A DNA stretch of 64,000 bases from Papaver somniferum (taxonomy: Eukaryota; Streptophyta; Magnoliopsida; Ranunculales; Papaveraceae), in contig NC_039361.1 of NCBI RefSeq assembly GCF_003573695.1, forward strand, positions 96,784,279 to 96,848,278. Direction: 5' to 3'. The translations under genes were made by a program, and so were the position numbers. Below, piece after piece: positions 11,670-23,569 of the stretch (positions are counted from its first letter, which is position 1; each line of letters begins with the position of its first letter). Under the pieces are notes generated by a model that was given only the letters and a program-made list of their open reading frames with translations, was not told where the DNA came from and made no database searches.

Positions 11670-12780
11670 TCAATTTATACCATTGACTTTGAAAGTTATT
11701 CCAGTAGTCATACTAGTAATCTCAACTGCACCATAAGGAAAAACATTAGTAACAACATGCGGTCCAATACATCTGGACCTTAACTTCCCAAGAAATAATC
11801 AAAGACGAGTATTAAATAAAAAAACTTTTTGACCCACAAAAAAACTCTTTCGAGAAATCATCTTGTCATGGAATTTTTTTGTCTTCTCCTTGTAAATACG
11901 AGAACTCTCGTAAGCATCATTTCGTATCTCCTCTAGCTCGTTGAGTTGTAACTTCCTTTGTTTCCCCGTATTGTTATAATCCATGTTGAACATCTTTATC
12001 GCCCAATATGACTTGTGTTCAAGTTCAACTGGAAGATGACAAGCTTTTCCATAAACCAACCGATATGGGGACATACTAATTGGTGTTTTGTACGCCGTTC
12101 TATATGCCCAAAGTGCATCGTTAAGCCTATAACTCCAATCTTTCCGTATAATGTTTAAGGTTTTCTCAAGAATGAATGTAATCTCACAGTTCGATATTTA
12201 GTTTGTGGATAATACGTGTACCAATCATGTGTGTTATGTTGTACTTCTTGAGTAACACATATAAGGATTTTTTAAAATGTGAGCCTTCGTCACCGATAAC
12301 CACTCTTGGTGTACCATGTATAGAGAAAATATATTCCTTCACAAACTCACAAACAACTTGAGAATCATTAGTAAGGGGCTTTAGCTTTCACCCATTTCGA
12401 AACATAATCCACTGCAATAAGTATATAAAATTTTCCATTATAATTGACAAAGGGACCCATAAAATCAAACACATCAAATACTTCTACAACAAGAATTCGT
12501 GATAGTGGCATTTGATTTCGAGCACCTAGATTGCCCGTTCTTTGACATATATCAAAAGATTTGCAAAAAATATATGCATCCTCGAATAGAGTCGGCCAAT
12601 AAAATCCACTTTCAAGTACTTTGAAAGAGGTATGTTTAGAACCAAAGTGACCACCACACGCATAAGTATGACAAACAAATAAGAATATATTGAAATTCAG
12701 AATTAGGTACGCACCTGCGGATAATTTGATCAATATCGTCTTTACACAAGTATGGTTCATCCCACACATATTTCTTAGCT
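11670..12780 (-). pseudogene. Ty3/gypsy (Athila-like) integrase, decayed 3' end of pol
   Basis: Integrase joins retroelement cDNA to host DNA. On the minus strand, 12769-12368 encodes the His/Cys zinc-binding part (HT..CGGHFG then CxxC, ending ICQRTGN) and the start of the catalytic core (DFMGPF, then DYVSKW). A gap with broken frames follows. At 12074 comes the highly characteristic [20 protein letters not shown] stretch, then ELEEIR and the C-terminal [11 protein letters not shown]. An in-frame TGA (minus, 11799-11801) splits off the last 40 or so residues, which remain readable down to a stop at 11670. RT and RNase H are absent because the sequence is interrupted near 12.87 kb. Clearly inactive. 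Confidence 0.88.
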
Positions 12781-12868
12781 ATTTTCTTAAGCTTAAGATT
12801 TTTAAAATTAGACATTGTACTAGTTACTTGTCATGTTACCAAGTAATTCACTATATCCGCGTACCAAG

Positions 12869-14331
12869 GTGTTGAATCTTCAATCGAAAAAAGTTGTTCG
12901 TCTGGGAAACGATAATGATACATGGGAGTATGTAGCTCCAGAATCACATATGAATATTTTAGGTTCCAAGTGGGTGTATAAAATCAAAAGGAAATCAGAT
13001 GGGTCTATTAATAGATTAAAGTCTAGATTAGTAGCAAAAGGCTACAATCAATATGATGGTATTGACTTTAATGAAACTTTTAGTCCGGTTGTAAAGTGCA
13101 CAACAGTGAGAGTTGTCTTGTGTATGGATATTACTCATAATTGGCAAGTCAAGCAATTGGATGTAAGTAATGCCTTCTTACATGGCTTCTTAGATGAATA
13201 TGTGTACATGTCTCAGCCACAAGGGTTCATAAATCCTGATTATCCTCCAGATTTTGTTTGTCATCTGAAAAAGAGTCTATATGGGTTGAAACAAGCTCCA
13301 AGAGCTTGGTTTCATATATTTAGTACTTTTTTGTTGCTTATGGTTTTAAGAAATCTGTTTCAGATAATTCTATGTTTGTTCTTCATTCTCAGTCTGGAAT
13401 ACTTGTTTTATTGCTCTATGTGGATGATATTTTATTAACTGGAAGTTCTGTTATGATGATTGATGCTTTGATAACTTCTCTTAAACAAGAATTTGCAATG
13501 AATGAACTTGGAAATCTGGGTTATTTTCTTGGAATTGAAGCTGTTAGAAATAATGATTCTCTTGTTTTAACCCAGAAAAAGTATACATCGGAGTTATTGT
13601 ATAAAACTAATATGTTGGATTGCAAGTCATGTGACACACCAGTAGTCAAGGATCCAAGGGTTTCTTTACATGATGGTACAGTCTTAGACAATATTAGTGA
13701 ATATAGAACTGTTGTGGGAAGCTTACAATACTTAACAGTTACTAGGCCTGACATCTGTTTTGCTGTGAATTATGTGTCACAGTTCATGCATAAACCTACA
13801 TACATTCATATGCAACTAGTAAAGAGAATCTTGAGGTATTTTAAAGGCACACTTGGTGTTGGTATTACTTTGAAGAAGAGCAGTTTGACAACCTTAAGAG
13901 CATATACTGATTCAGATTGGGCAGGTTGTCCAGATACAAGGAGATCCACTTCAGGTTATGCATTATTTTTGGGTTCTAATTTGATTTCTTGGTCTTCTAA
14001 GAAACAACCTATTGTTTCTAAGTCTTCTGCTGAGGCAGAATATAAGTGTTTATCTGTTGCTTCAGCTGAGTTAAAATGGCTTGTGGATTTATTATATGAT
14101 TTACATATTTCTGTTACCAGTCCGCCTTTACTCTTGTGTGACAATACAAGTGCTTTGGCATTAGCATCTAATCCTGTTTTCCATGCTAGGAAAAAGCACA
14201 TAGAGATACAATATCATATTGTAAGAGAGCTGGTGGAGAGTGGATTTCTAGAGTTGCAGCATATTTCAAGTGAAGACCAGTTAGATGATCTATTTAGTCG
14301 GGTGATAAAACGAGATATAAGCCGGTATTAG
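12869..14331 (+). pseudogene. Ty1/copia RT and RNase H remnant
   Basis: Entry into the RT domain is at NDTWEYVAPESHM, followed by WVYKIKRKSDGSI, LVAKGYNQ, FSPVVK, QLDVSNAFLHG, VYMSQPQGF and SLYGLKQAPRAWF. A single frameshift near 13335 moves the rest to another frame, which continues with the catalytic YVDDILLTGS, FLGIE and the RNase H block TDSDWAGCPDTRRSTSGY, WSSKKQ and SSAEAEY up to the stop at 14331. Gag, protease and integrase are missing and no LTR is recognisable on either side, so this is a truncated copy. It interrupts the minus-strand Athila-like pol. The copia lineage was not resolved. Confidence 0.93.
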
Positions 14332-15004
14332 TTGCACTATGACCCATTAGATATAGAAGTTTCAACTCTACCACAATGTTTGCCCCCGCAACTCGTTAAA
14401 ATTATGAAAATATCAAGCCTATTCTATCCAAAGTTCAAAATCAAGTGGGGTCTTGGGACCCCATTTGTCCCTTGTTTCCTCCGTCCCTGTGGAGATTCCA
14501 TTAAAGGTCAGGGAAGGTGATGTGAGTTTTGGTAGTTTTTGGTTAAGAAGATGGAGAAGAATGATGCTCGTGTTGGACTTGAGATCGCGGTGGTGTTGTT
14601 GGCTATCGAGCAGGAAGAATTTGAGAAGAGCTTGGAAGTGTTCATTCCGGCAGTTGACGATGATGGTTTAGATCCACAGAATGGTGATATGCTGCTGCCG
14701 GTGATTGATGGAGATGTTTGCTGCGGTATTTTCGAATGAGAATAAAAATGGAGTTGGAACTGTTACCAGTTTGTCATAGTTTGACGAGTAGAGTTCGAGT
14801 TGATGGTGAGAAGGGAAGAAGAGAAAGATGTTGATGCCATTGATGTCTCGTTGGTGCTGGAATGTATGGGAGCAGAGAAGGTGTTGTAGATGGAATAGGT
14901 TGCAGTGAGAAAATCAGGGAGAATAGTCACTTGCTTCACACATTAATTCAAACGGAAAACTCCAATCCGATGACTTGATAATTGGTGCAGTTATCAACAA
15001 TTCT
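14332..15004. other. Unassigned stretch with two weak overlapping ORFs
   Basis: Follows the copia stop directly. Two overlapping plus-strand frames (14453-14671 and 14539-14739) run through a GA- and TG-rich part. Neither resembles a known family. It may be the copia 3' untranslated region or captured gene DNA. Confidence 0.4.
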
Positions 15005-17385
15005 TGAAAATGTGGGGGTACAACAACCTCACCCAATATTTTGATTAGCAATCTGTATGGACTAATTCTAATATAATTTTAGGAGAATCAACTAGACAGT
15101 CAGACTCAATCTTAATAAAAAGTATATCAAGGAGTTAATATCTCTATCTCTCGATTTGATCTATACTCAAACAAATAGAAATATGTGAGTCTTTATCAAA
15201 TACAAGAGATATAAACTTGGATGGTACCAAAGACCAATATCCAAGGATCAATCAATTTCCAATCAACAACCAAAGGTTGAATTTCACAACTGATCGATAC
15301 AACGCACAACCAGTGATATTTCAATTATATAACAAAATATAATGCGGAATAGAAATAACACAGACATCAGAAGTTTTTTTAACGAGGAAACTACAAATGC
15401 AGAAAAACCCCGTGACCTGGTCCAGATTGAACACCACACTGTATTAAACCGCTACAGACACTAGCCTACTACAAATTAACTTCGGTCTGGACTGTAGTTG
15501 AACCCTAATCAATCTCACACTGATTCAAGGTACAATGGCGCTCCTCACGTCTCTGATCCCATCATGATACTATGCACTTGATTCCCTTAGCTGATCTCAC
15601 CCACAACTAAGAGTTGCTACGACCCAAAGTCGAAAACTTTAATAAACAAATCTGTATAACACAGAAGTCTACGATAATAGATCAATTTGTCTCCCACAGA
15701 TAAACCTATGAGTTTTGTTCCGTCTTTTGATAAATCAAGGTGAACAAGAACTAATTGATAACCCGTACTTATATTCCCGAAGAACATCCTAGTATTATCA
15801 ATCACCTCACAATAATCTAAATCATATGGTAGCGAAACTAGATATTGCGGAATCACAAAAGATGAGACAAAGATGTTTGTGATTTCTTTTTATCTTGCCC
15901 TATCAGAGATATAATCTCAAGTCAATTATTCAATTGAACTCGTACAATAGAAAATGGAAAGATCAGACCGCTCAACTAAAAGAGAAGTAGTTTTGTCTAG
16001 CTTCACAATCCCAATGAAGTCTTTCAGTCGTTAACCTACAGGGTCTCGAGAAGAAACCTAAGGTTAAAGGAGAATCGACTCTAGCAAAACCAACTAGTAT
16101 CACACAGGAGGTGTGGGGATTAGTTTTTCCAGTTGCTAGATGTCTCCTTTATATACTTTTCAAATCTGGGTTTGCAATCCAAGTTAACTTGGTAACAAAG
16201 CATCCAATATTCACCGTTAGATGAAAAACCTGATTTATTCAAGCTAATATCTTTCAACCGTTAGATCGAAACTTAGCTTGTCACACACAAACGAAATGTA
16301 TTTCATTTAGGTTTGAGTAACCGTACCTAAACGTGTACACTTAGTTGGTTCATAAATAGTTAACCAATGGTTAGCCATATGAGCACTTTCATACTAACCG
16401 TATTCATCTTCTTCACATAACTAGTTCAAATGACTCATAAGAACTAGTTGAAGAGTTGTTCAATTGCTTAGGTCTTTATTCATAGACACAATTGAAGCAA
16501 AATATGTTTGATCCATTTGAATCAATTCATGAACAATATACCCACGGTTTGCAAAGATTTCATTCCTTATAATTTATTGTTTTAAGTTCATGAACTACCG
16601 ATTTGAGAAATAACCAGCTTGGGTACGCGTACGGGTATGCGTACCTTAGCTACCGGATTTGAGTTTAGAAACTCAACAGAAATTTTCAGTTCGAAAACTT
16701 CCGTGGATACACTTACAGGTATGCGTACCTAAGGTGACTGGTTTATTAGTTTGCAAACTACAAACTCAGCAGAAATTTTCGGTTGAAAACTTCCGCTGGT
16801 ATGCGTAGCCAACCTGTCTCCTTCACCAATACCGTATACACACACTTGGTTTCCGGCACATGGATTTATACAATAATGTGCGAACACACTATATATGCTT
16901 ATATCCATAGTTGGTAATCTCAACTCTACATTTCAATCATTGAAACATTCTCCTATAATGTTATAACAATCGTTATTCACGACTATCGTCATCAAAGCTA
17001 TATTCAAGATTGAAACATCATCATGACTTTCGTCACGGGTAAAGATGAATTTAGTTAAATCAAGAGCTTACCAACGCATATTTTGAGAAAAATATAGGCG
17101 AGCAAACTCGGCTCGAAATAGCAAATGTATATGTATGAAAACTATCATACTTATACGACTATAGTCTCAAGAGTAGGAGATAGAGTAGACTTTGAGTGAT
17201 AGATAAGTTCAAGTCTCCACATACCTTTTTAGTCGGATGAAGTTCCACTGGTTGCTCGAGTAGTTCTTCGTCTTCATAAGATGATCACCATAAATTCTGG
17301 AGCTCAACTATCCTAGACCGGGACTTAGTCATAAGTAAACTAGAAATCAAGACATGTAGTTTTGATCACTAATATTGACAAACAT
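15005..17385 (-). mobile_element. Family A solo LTR, promoter end truncated
   Basis: Reverse complement of the family A LTR. The minus-strand 3' end (CCCCCACATTTTCA) is at 15005, and similarity runs to about 17385, lacking only the first ~45 bases. No primer binding site (GCTCTGATACCA on the plus strand) is found left of 15005, so it is not attached to an internal region. Confidence 0.85.
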
Positions 17386-17447
17386 TCTTGCTATTTGATT
17401 TTACACCAAACATAATTGAAACTTTTATACATAAATTGAAGCATATA

Positions 17448-18330
17448 TGTTAGATCATTGCTCGGTCGAACTCTCATGCGTTGCCATCTCAAGCATGTTT
17501 TTCAATGTTAGTGATCAAAACTATAAGTCTTGATTTCTAGTCTACTATAGCTAAGGTCTCGGACTAGGATAGAAAGTGTAGTTAAGCTCAAGAATTCCAT
17601 GGAAATCATCATACAAGACGAAGAACTACTCAAGGAAATGGTGTTACTTCATCGACTAAAAGGTATGTGGAGACTTGAACTTATCTATCACTCAAAAGTC
17701 TATTTATCTCCTATCTTGGGACAAAAGTCGTTTTGCTATATAGACTTTGATTATACACATTTGGTATTTGGAGCCGATTTTATCTCGCCTATCTATTTCT
17801 CAAAATATCTTTTGGTAAGCTTTCGCTTTATCCAAGTTCATCTTTACCTAGTGATGAAAGTCATGTTATGTTTCAATCACTTTGAAAATTGCTCTGACGA
17901 AAAATAGTTTGTGAATAACAACTATATAACGTCCTCTGAGAATATTTCAATGATTGAAATGAGAGTTTAGATTATATATCCATTGGTGGATATAAGCATT
18001 GTTGTGGAAACACATATATGTATAAGTCCTTATTCCTTGAACCGAAGTTTGCGAACTTTGTTGATCAAGAGAACTGGAATAGTGGCATGAGCTAAGTCCG
18101 CGAACTCAGTCCGTGAACCCATTCTGCGAACTGGCGGAAGTTCTCGACCCGAGAAAATCTGCTGGAGTTTGTGAACTCCTTCCGAGAGATTGAGATATAA
18201 ACTCTTTGATATACTTTTTATCTAGATTGAGTCTGACTGTCTAGTTGATTCTCTATAAAGTACATTGGAGTTTTCCATACAGATTGCTAAGCGAAATATT
18301 GGGTGTGGTTGTTGTACCCCCACTTTTTCA
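17448..18330 (+). mobile_element. Family A solo LTR with a large internal deletion
   Basis: Starts TGTTAGATCATTGCTCGG and ends CCCCCACTTTTTCA. It is flanked by ATATA (17443-17447) and ATATT (18331-18335), a one-mismatch duplication, and sits inside the family C LTR. About 1.4 kb is missing compared with other copies, with the joint near 18185. Confidence 0.85.
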
Positions 18331-18699
18331 ATATTAAATACCTTAAACAACGTAATACTTGCATAAAGGTTCTCAATGTTGCCACATATCAGTGTAGTAT
18401 TGGCTCTCTCCTGACGGGAGGAAACTTTTTTTTTTAATTCAATTTACGCTTCAAGCAATACAAGAAAATAATGCAATCATTGAGCTACTCATTTCTAGCT
18501 TCCACTTCCAACTTACATAAATCTGCAAGTATTGTCAACTGGGGTGAGATGACAGCTTAATAAAATGCATTCCCTTTCTCAAAATATATCAAAACATGTC
18601 AACCAATCAAGCAGAATATGTACAACAAGAGTATATGGTGCAACTTCAAGGATTTAATTGTAGTTATGTTCATCAACTATACTCACCGTCCATCAACTC

Positions 18700-18930
18700 C
18701 TCTTAAATGCACGAGCATCCTCGGTTCGTGCCCCGCCTGCACGGGACCGCCAACCTCACTTGCACGAGTATCCTTGGGTCGTCCCCCACCTATCCATATA
18801 TCCTCGGTACGGGGGACGCCATTCAAACAAGTATATCCGTTCATTTATAAATCCACACTACTGTTGCATGAGTATCCTTGGGGCGTGCCCCACCTATCCG
18901 TATATCCTCAATACGGGAACCGCCATCCGA
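18700..18930. repeat. GC-rich short repeats in the family C LTR
   Basis: Three diverged units of roughly 75-85 bases, each with a GCACGAGTATCC start and a TATCC(T/C)CGGTACGGG-like end. The same array is at 56660-56885 and partly at 58760-58825. The two overlapping ORFs read through it are artefacts of the repeat. Confidence 0.75.
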
Positions 18931-18946
18931 ACTAACATATCCAATT

Positions 18947-21294
18947 TTTTAAAGAACTTCTCGGTCGAACTCGCATGTGTTGCTATCTCAAGCATGTTTG
19001 TCAATGTTAGTGATCAAAACTATAAGTCTTGATTTATAGTCTACTATAGCTAAGTCTCATACTAGGATATAAAGTGTAGTTGAGCTCAGGAACTCCATGG
19101 AGATCATCAAATAAGACGAAGAACTAGTCAAGGAATTGGTGGAACTTCATCGATTAAAAGGTATGTGGAGACTTGAACTTATCTATCACTCAACAGTCTA
19201 TCTAATTTATATCCTATCTTGAGACAAAAGTCATTTTGCTATATAGACTTTGATTATACACATTTGCTATTTTGAGCCGAGTTTATCTCGCCTATCTATT
19301 TCTCGAAATATGTGTTGTTAAGCTTTTGCTTTGTACAAGTTCATATTTACCTAGTGACGAAAGTCATGTTATGTTTCAATCACTTTGAAAATGGCTTTGA
19401 CGAAAAATGGTTTGTGAATAACAACTATATAACGTCCTCTAAGAATGTTTCAATGATTTAAATGAGAGTTTAGATTATATAACCATTGTTGGATATAAGC
19501 ATTGTGTGGAAACATATATATGTATAAGTCCTTATTCCATGAACCAAAGTATGCGTACTTTGTTGATCAGGAAAACCGGAACAAGAGCTGTGAACTCAGT
19601 ACGCGAACCCAGTCTGCAAACTGGCGGAGGTTCTCATCCCGAGAATAACTGCTGGAGTTTGTGAACTCCTTCCGGGAACTTAAGTCCGCGAACTTGAGTT
19701 GGTTATATCTAAAGATGATTATTTGTGAACTTATATTTATATTAACTAAGGAATGCAAATCGCAAACCGTGGCTATAAAGTTCATGAATCGATTCGAGTG
19801 AATCAAATTGTTTTTGCTTTGATTGTGTCTTGTATAGTTATATAAGATTTATACAATTGAACAACTCTCTAACCAGTTCATTTTAACTAGTTATGGTGAA
19901 GAAGAATATGGTCGATATGAAAGTGATCATATGGCTAACCATTTGGTTAACTACTGTTGAACCAACAAATGTACATGCTTGGGTACGGTTACATAAACCT
20001 AAAATCGTGCATTTCATTTGTGTGTAACAAGCTAGATTTTCGATCTAGCGGTTGAAAGATATTAGCTTGAATCTAATCAGGTTTTCATCTAACGGTGAAT
20101 ATTGAATGCTTTGTTACTAAGCTAACATTGATTGCAAACCCTGATTTGAAAGACTATATAAGGGAGAACTCTAGCAACTGGGAAAGCTAATCCCCACACC
20201 TCCTGTGTGGTACTAGTTGTATAAGCTAGAGATGATTCTCCTTTAACCTTATATTTCTTCTTGTAAACCAGGTTAACGACTTGAAGACTTCATTGGGGTT
20301 GTGAAGCCAGACCGATATTACTTTCTCGTAGTTGTGTGATTTGATCTTGCTGATTCTATCGTGTTGAGTACAATTGTAATGATTGGATTGAGATTAATAT
20401 CTCTGATAGGCAAGATATAAAAGTACTCACATACATCTTCGTCTCATCATTTGTGATTCCATAATGTCTTTTTTCTCCGCGTCGATTAAGATTATTGTGA
20501 GGTGATTGATATTTCTAGGTTGTTCTTCGGGAATATAAATCTGGGTTATCAATTGGTTCCTGTTCACCTTGATTTATCAAAAGACGGAACAAAAACTTGT
20601 AGGTATTTCTGTGGGAGACACATTTATCTATTATCATAGACTTTTCTGTGTGATACATATTTGTTTATTAAAGTCTTCGACTTTGGGTCGTAGCAACTCT
20701 TAGTTGTGGGTGAGATTAGCTAAGGGAATCAAGTGCGTAGTATCCTGCTGGGATCATAGACGTAAGGAGAGCAATTTACCTTGGATCAGTGTGAGATTGA
20801 TTGGGGTTCAACTACAGTCCAGACCGAAGTTAGTTTGTAGTAGGATAGTGTCTGTAGCGGCTTAATACATTGTGTGTTTAATCTGGACTAGGTCCCGGGG
20901 TTTTTCTGCATTTGCGGTTTCCTCGTTAACAAAATTCTGGTGGATGTGTTATTTCTTTCCCGCATTATATTTTGTTATATAATTGAAATATCACAGGTTG
21001 TGCGTTAGGATCAATCAATTAAAATATCCAACCCTTGGTTGTTGATTTACATTGATTGACACTTGAACATTGGTCTTTGGTACCGCTCAAGTGATTTCTC
21101 TTGTATTCAATTAGACTCGCATACTTCTATTTGCTTGAGTAAGAATTGAATCGAGAAATAAAGATATTAGAACTATTTGATATACTTTATTAAGATTGAG
21201 TCTAGTTGATTCTCTTGAAAGTATATATTGGAGTTATTCCATACAGATTGCTAATCGAAATATTGGATGTGGTTGTTGTACCCCCTCTTTTTTA
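18947..21294 (+). mobile_element. 5' LTR of the family A element
   Basis: 2348 bp. The start is degraded (TTTTAAAGAACTTCTCGG against TGTTAGAGCACTGCTCGG elsewhere) and the end reads TTTTTTA instead of TTTTTCA. The limits are set by the CAATT duplication and by the primer binding site. Confidence 0.85.
20155..20161 (+). promoter_or_regulatory. TATA box of the family A LTR
   Basis: TATATAA in a well conserved block. The same box is at 26105-26111 in the 3' LTR and at 63554-63560 in the last copy. Confidence 0.65.
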
Positions 21295-21296
21295 AT

Positions 21297-21308
21297 TGGT
21301 ATCAGAGC
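21297..21308 (+). promoter_or_regulatory. Primer binding site of the family A element
   Basis: TGGTATCAGAGC two bases after the LTR end, complementary to the initiator Met tRNA 3' end as in most copia elements. Confidence 0.85.
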
Positions 21309-21360
21309 AGGCAAACACTTTAAAGACCTTACAAGTTTGTGTTTATAGCGATCTGACTTT

Positions 21361-22920
21361 ATGAACAGAGGTGTTACCTCTATTAACGTACCACCAGCCT
21401 TCAATGGCTCTAATTACTTATGGTGGAAAATTGTTATGCGAGCTTTTCTTCAAGCACGTGATTTTCAATCATGGGTATATGTAGTTAATGGCTATGATTC
21501 TCCCGTTGTGACAGTAGGAAATGTAAACGTTCCCAAGAATATTGGTGAATACAGTCCTGCCGAGATACTTGCTGCAAAGAAAAACTCTGACGGTTTGAAT
21601 GCCATCATACATGCCATTATCCCAGATCTTCAGCATCATGTGACTACGTGCACTAGGTCTAAAGATGCTTGGGATATCTTAGAAACCGTATTCGAAGGTA
21701 ATACCAGTGAAAAGGAAGCCAGGCTTCAAAACCTTAATTCCGATTGGAAAAACCTTCGTATGGAAGATGAAGATTCATTTGATGAGTTTAATGACAAAGT
21801 GTCTGAAATTGTTAATGCATCTTTTGCATTGGGTAAGACTATTCTTGAAAAGGACATTGTGATAAAAATTCTCAGATCGCTGCCATCTTGATACGATTCT
21901 AAGAAGCATGCCATCGTTGAAGGAAAATAACCTTGATGCTCTTTCCAGAAACACGTTGGTTGGAAAGCTAAAGATCTTTGATCATGAGCACACATCCAAA
22001 GTCGGAAAGGATGTTGCTTTCAAAGCACAAAAGAACACTAAATTACTTGACAAAGGTAAAAGTGTTTATGTCTCTGAGGATGATCTTTCTGAGACCGATT
22101 CATCAGATAAAGATCTTGAGAAATCAGTCTCTATGATCACAAGACAATTTAGAGATCTTCTATTGAAGAGAAGTAAACGGTTTTCAAGAGACAAACCTAA
22201 GTCATCAGTTAAACCTCATAATCGTATTCCTCCTAGAAACAGGGACACAAATGAAACTGATGACGAGGATATGCCTCAGTGCTTTAAGTGTAAAGGTTTT
22301 GGTCATTTTGCAAACGAGTGTCCAAATCGGAAGAAATACACTGGAAACAAAGGTCTTGCTGCAACTCTTGATGAAATGTCTGACAGCTATGATTTTAATG
22401 AAGACGAGAAATCAAGCGTTGCACTTCTTAGTGAAAATATTGATTTTGATAATTGTAGCAATACATACATCAATCTTGATATTCTTTCAGTAGAAAACTC
22501 AACCAATCTGGAAGAAAAAATTGACCCTTTTCTTGGAAACTCTGTATGTGATGTTTCAGGTTCCACCGTGTGTCTAGCATCTTGCACATCTCAGATGCCT
22601 GATTTATATCCAAGATTGACGTGCTCATATTGTTCTATAAAGGGTCATGGACTATCAAAGTGTTACAAGTACAAACACCAATTGAGGCATGTCAAAAACT
22701 TCAACGAAGAGCAAATCGATTAGCAAATAAGCTTAAACTTGCTCAGAAGACCGCTGAGGTATGTAGGATTTTATCTTCGTCTACGAAGTTAGTTTCCAAG
22801 GATAAAACAAGACCATTAGAGAAGAAAGTATGGTCAAATCGTTTTGATAGACATAGGTCTGTGGATTCCTCTCACCGGGAAAATGGTGAACAAATTGTTG
22901 TTCACCGCAACACAACTTGA
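21361..22920 (+). pseudogene. Sirevirus-like Gag, broken by one stop and two frameshifts
   Basis: Gag forms the particle that packages element RNA. The ATG at 21361 opens 176 codons of the copia gag domain (INVPPAFNGSNYLWW near the start, then LNAIIHAI and DAWDILETVFEG, then DEFNDKVSEI and ILRSLPS). TGA at 21889-21891 replaces a conserved Arg codon, and an extra G near 21925 shifts the frame. The second frame (21908-22723) contains LVGKLKIFDHE, an acidic and basic linker, and a zinc knuckle CFKCKGFGHFANEC (22280-22321). A second knuckle-like CSYCSIKGHGLSKC lies at 22622-22663. After another shift near 22680 the tail continues in the third frame to the stop at 22918-22920. The layout is that of Sirevirus gag. 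No protease follows. Confidence 0.88.
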
Positions 22921-23185
22921 TTGTGTTGATTGGTAAATCCTGTCTCATGTGCCTGTTTAAAAGAGACAAGATTGTGTACCTCTCAGTCTTTAAGAAAAGT
23001 TTGTTTTTTTTCTTCTTCTTTTCTTAGTTTTTTGTCTATCAATAATGGAGGTTTATTCTCGACAATTATACTCTCTCTAGGATTGCGTAACCCTACATTC
23101 CTTCTTCCTTCCCTGGAACCTCTTTTTATCTTAAGACTACTTGTTGAGTCTAAATTGTGATTTCCTCTCACAAACCCATACGTTT
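22921..23185 (+). other. Non-coding spacer between gag and ORF2, family A
   Basis: Short T-rich stretch. I see no pol remnant in it, so pol was lost cleanly or was never present in this family. Confidence 0.5.
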
Positions 23186-23569
23186 ATGGATACTCCAAGC
23201 ATCATGTCTTCTGATGGAAAAGATGTTAATTTGATTGTCAAGCCATCAATCATGAAGGAAAAAGAGAAATCTCCGTTAGCTCCGACATTGAAAAGAAAAA
23301 GAAGGAATGTGAGGAAGCCTAGAGTTGTTCCTTCAAATTCTCAGAAGTTTTCTGATGTTATTGAAGTGTTAAAGGAGATGCAAAAGGAGCTTCAACAAAT
23401 AAATGCTTTTGTGTATAAGACTCATGAGATTCAGAAGGCCCTGGTTCGACATCAGTCAAGAAGGTTTGTTGATATCAACTCCTATCTGAAAGAACCTTAT
23501 GTCCCAATGGTTGTTGACGACAAGGAGTTCGGGGACGATAAAGAATTCTTCAAAGGTCTTATTGCCTAG
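23186..23569 (+). CDS. ORF2 of the family A element, unknown basic, coiled-coil-like protein
   Basis: 127 codons from the ATG at 23186 to TAG at 23567-23569. The frame is open 15 codons further upstream, but the first ATG after the spacer is the natural start. A strongly basic patch (KRKRRNVRKPR, about residues 40-50) could be a nuclear localisation signal or a nucleic-acid-binding segment. It is followed by a heptad-like stretch (VIEVLKEMQKELQQINAFVYKTHEIQKALV) suited to a coiled coil. The C-terminus is acidic. There is no enzyme motif and no clear membrane segment. The same position in family B holds a second small charged ORF (47037-47393). Sireviruses often carry an env-like ORF after pol with basic and coiled-coil parts, so this may be its remnant; this is inference. 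It is intact although the gag next to it is broken. Confidence 0.55.
   Translation: MDTPSIMSSDGKDVNLIVKPSIMKEKEKSPLAPTLKRKRRNVRKPRVVPSNSQKFSDVIEVLKEMQKELQQINAFVYKTHEIQKALVRHQSRRFVDINSYLKEPYVPMVVDDKEFGDDKEFFKGLIA

Noticed and set aside
14453..14739. Possible small gene after the copia remnant
   Set aside because: Two overlapping frames, no domain, no start context and no splice signals of note; kept only as unassigned DNA.
18618..19032. Overlapping ORFs in two frames (also 56574-56920)
   Set aside because: They are read-through of the GC-rich short repeats in the family C LTR; both frames are open because the repeat has few stops.
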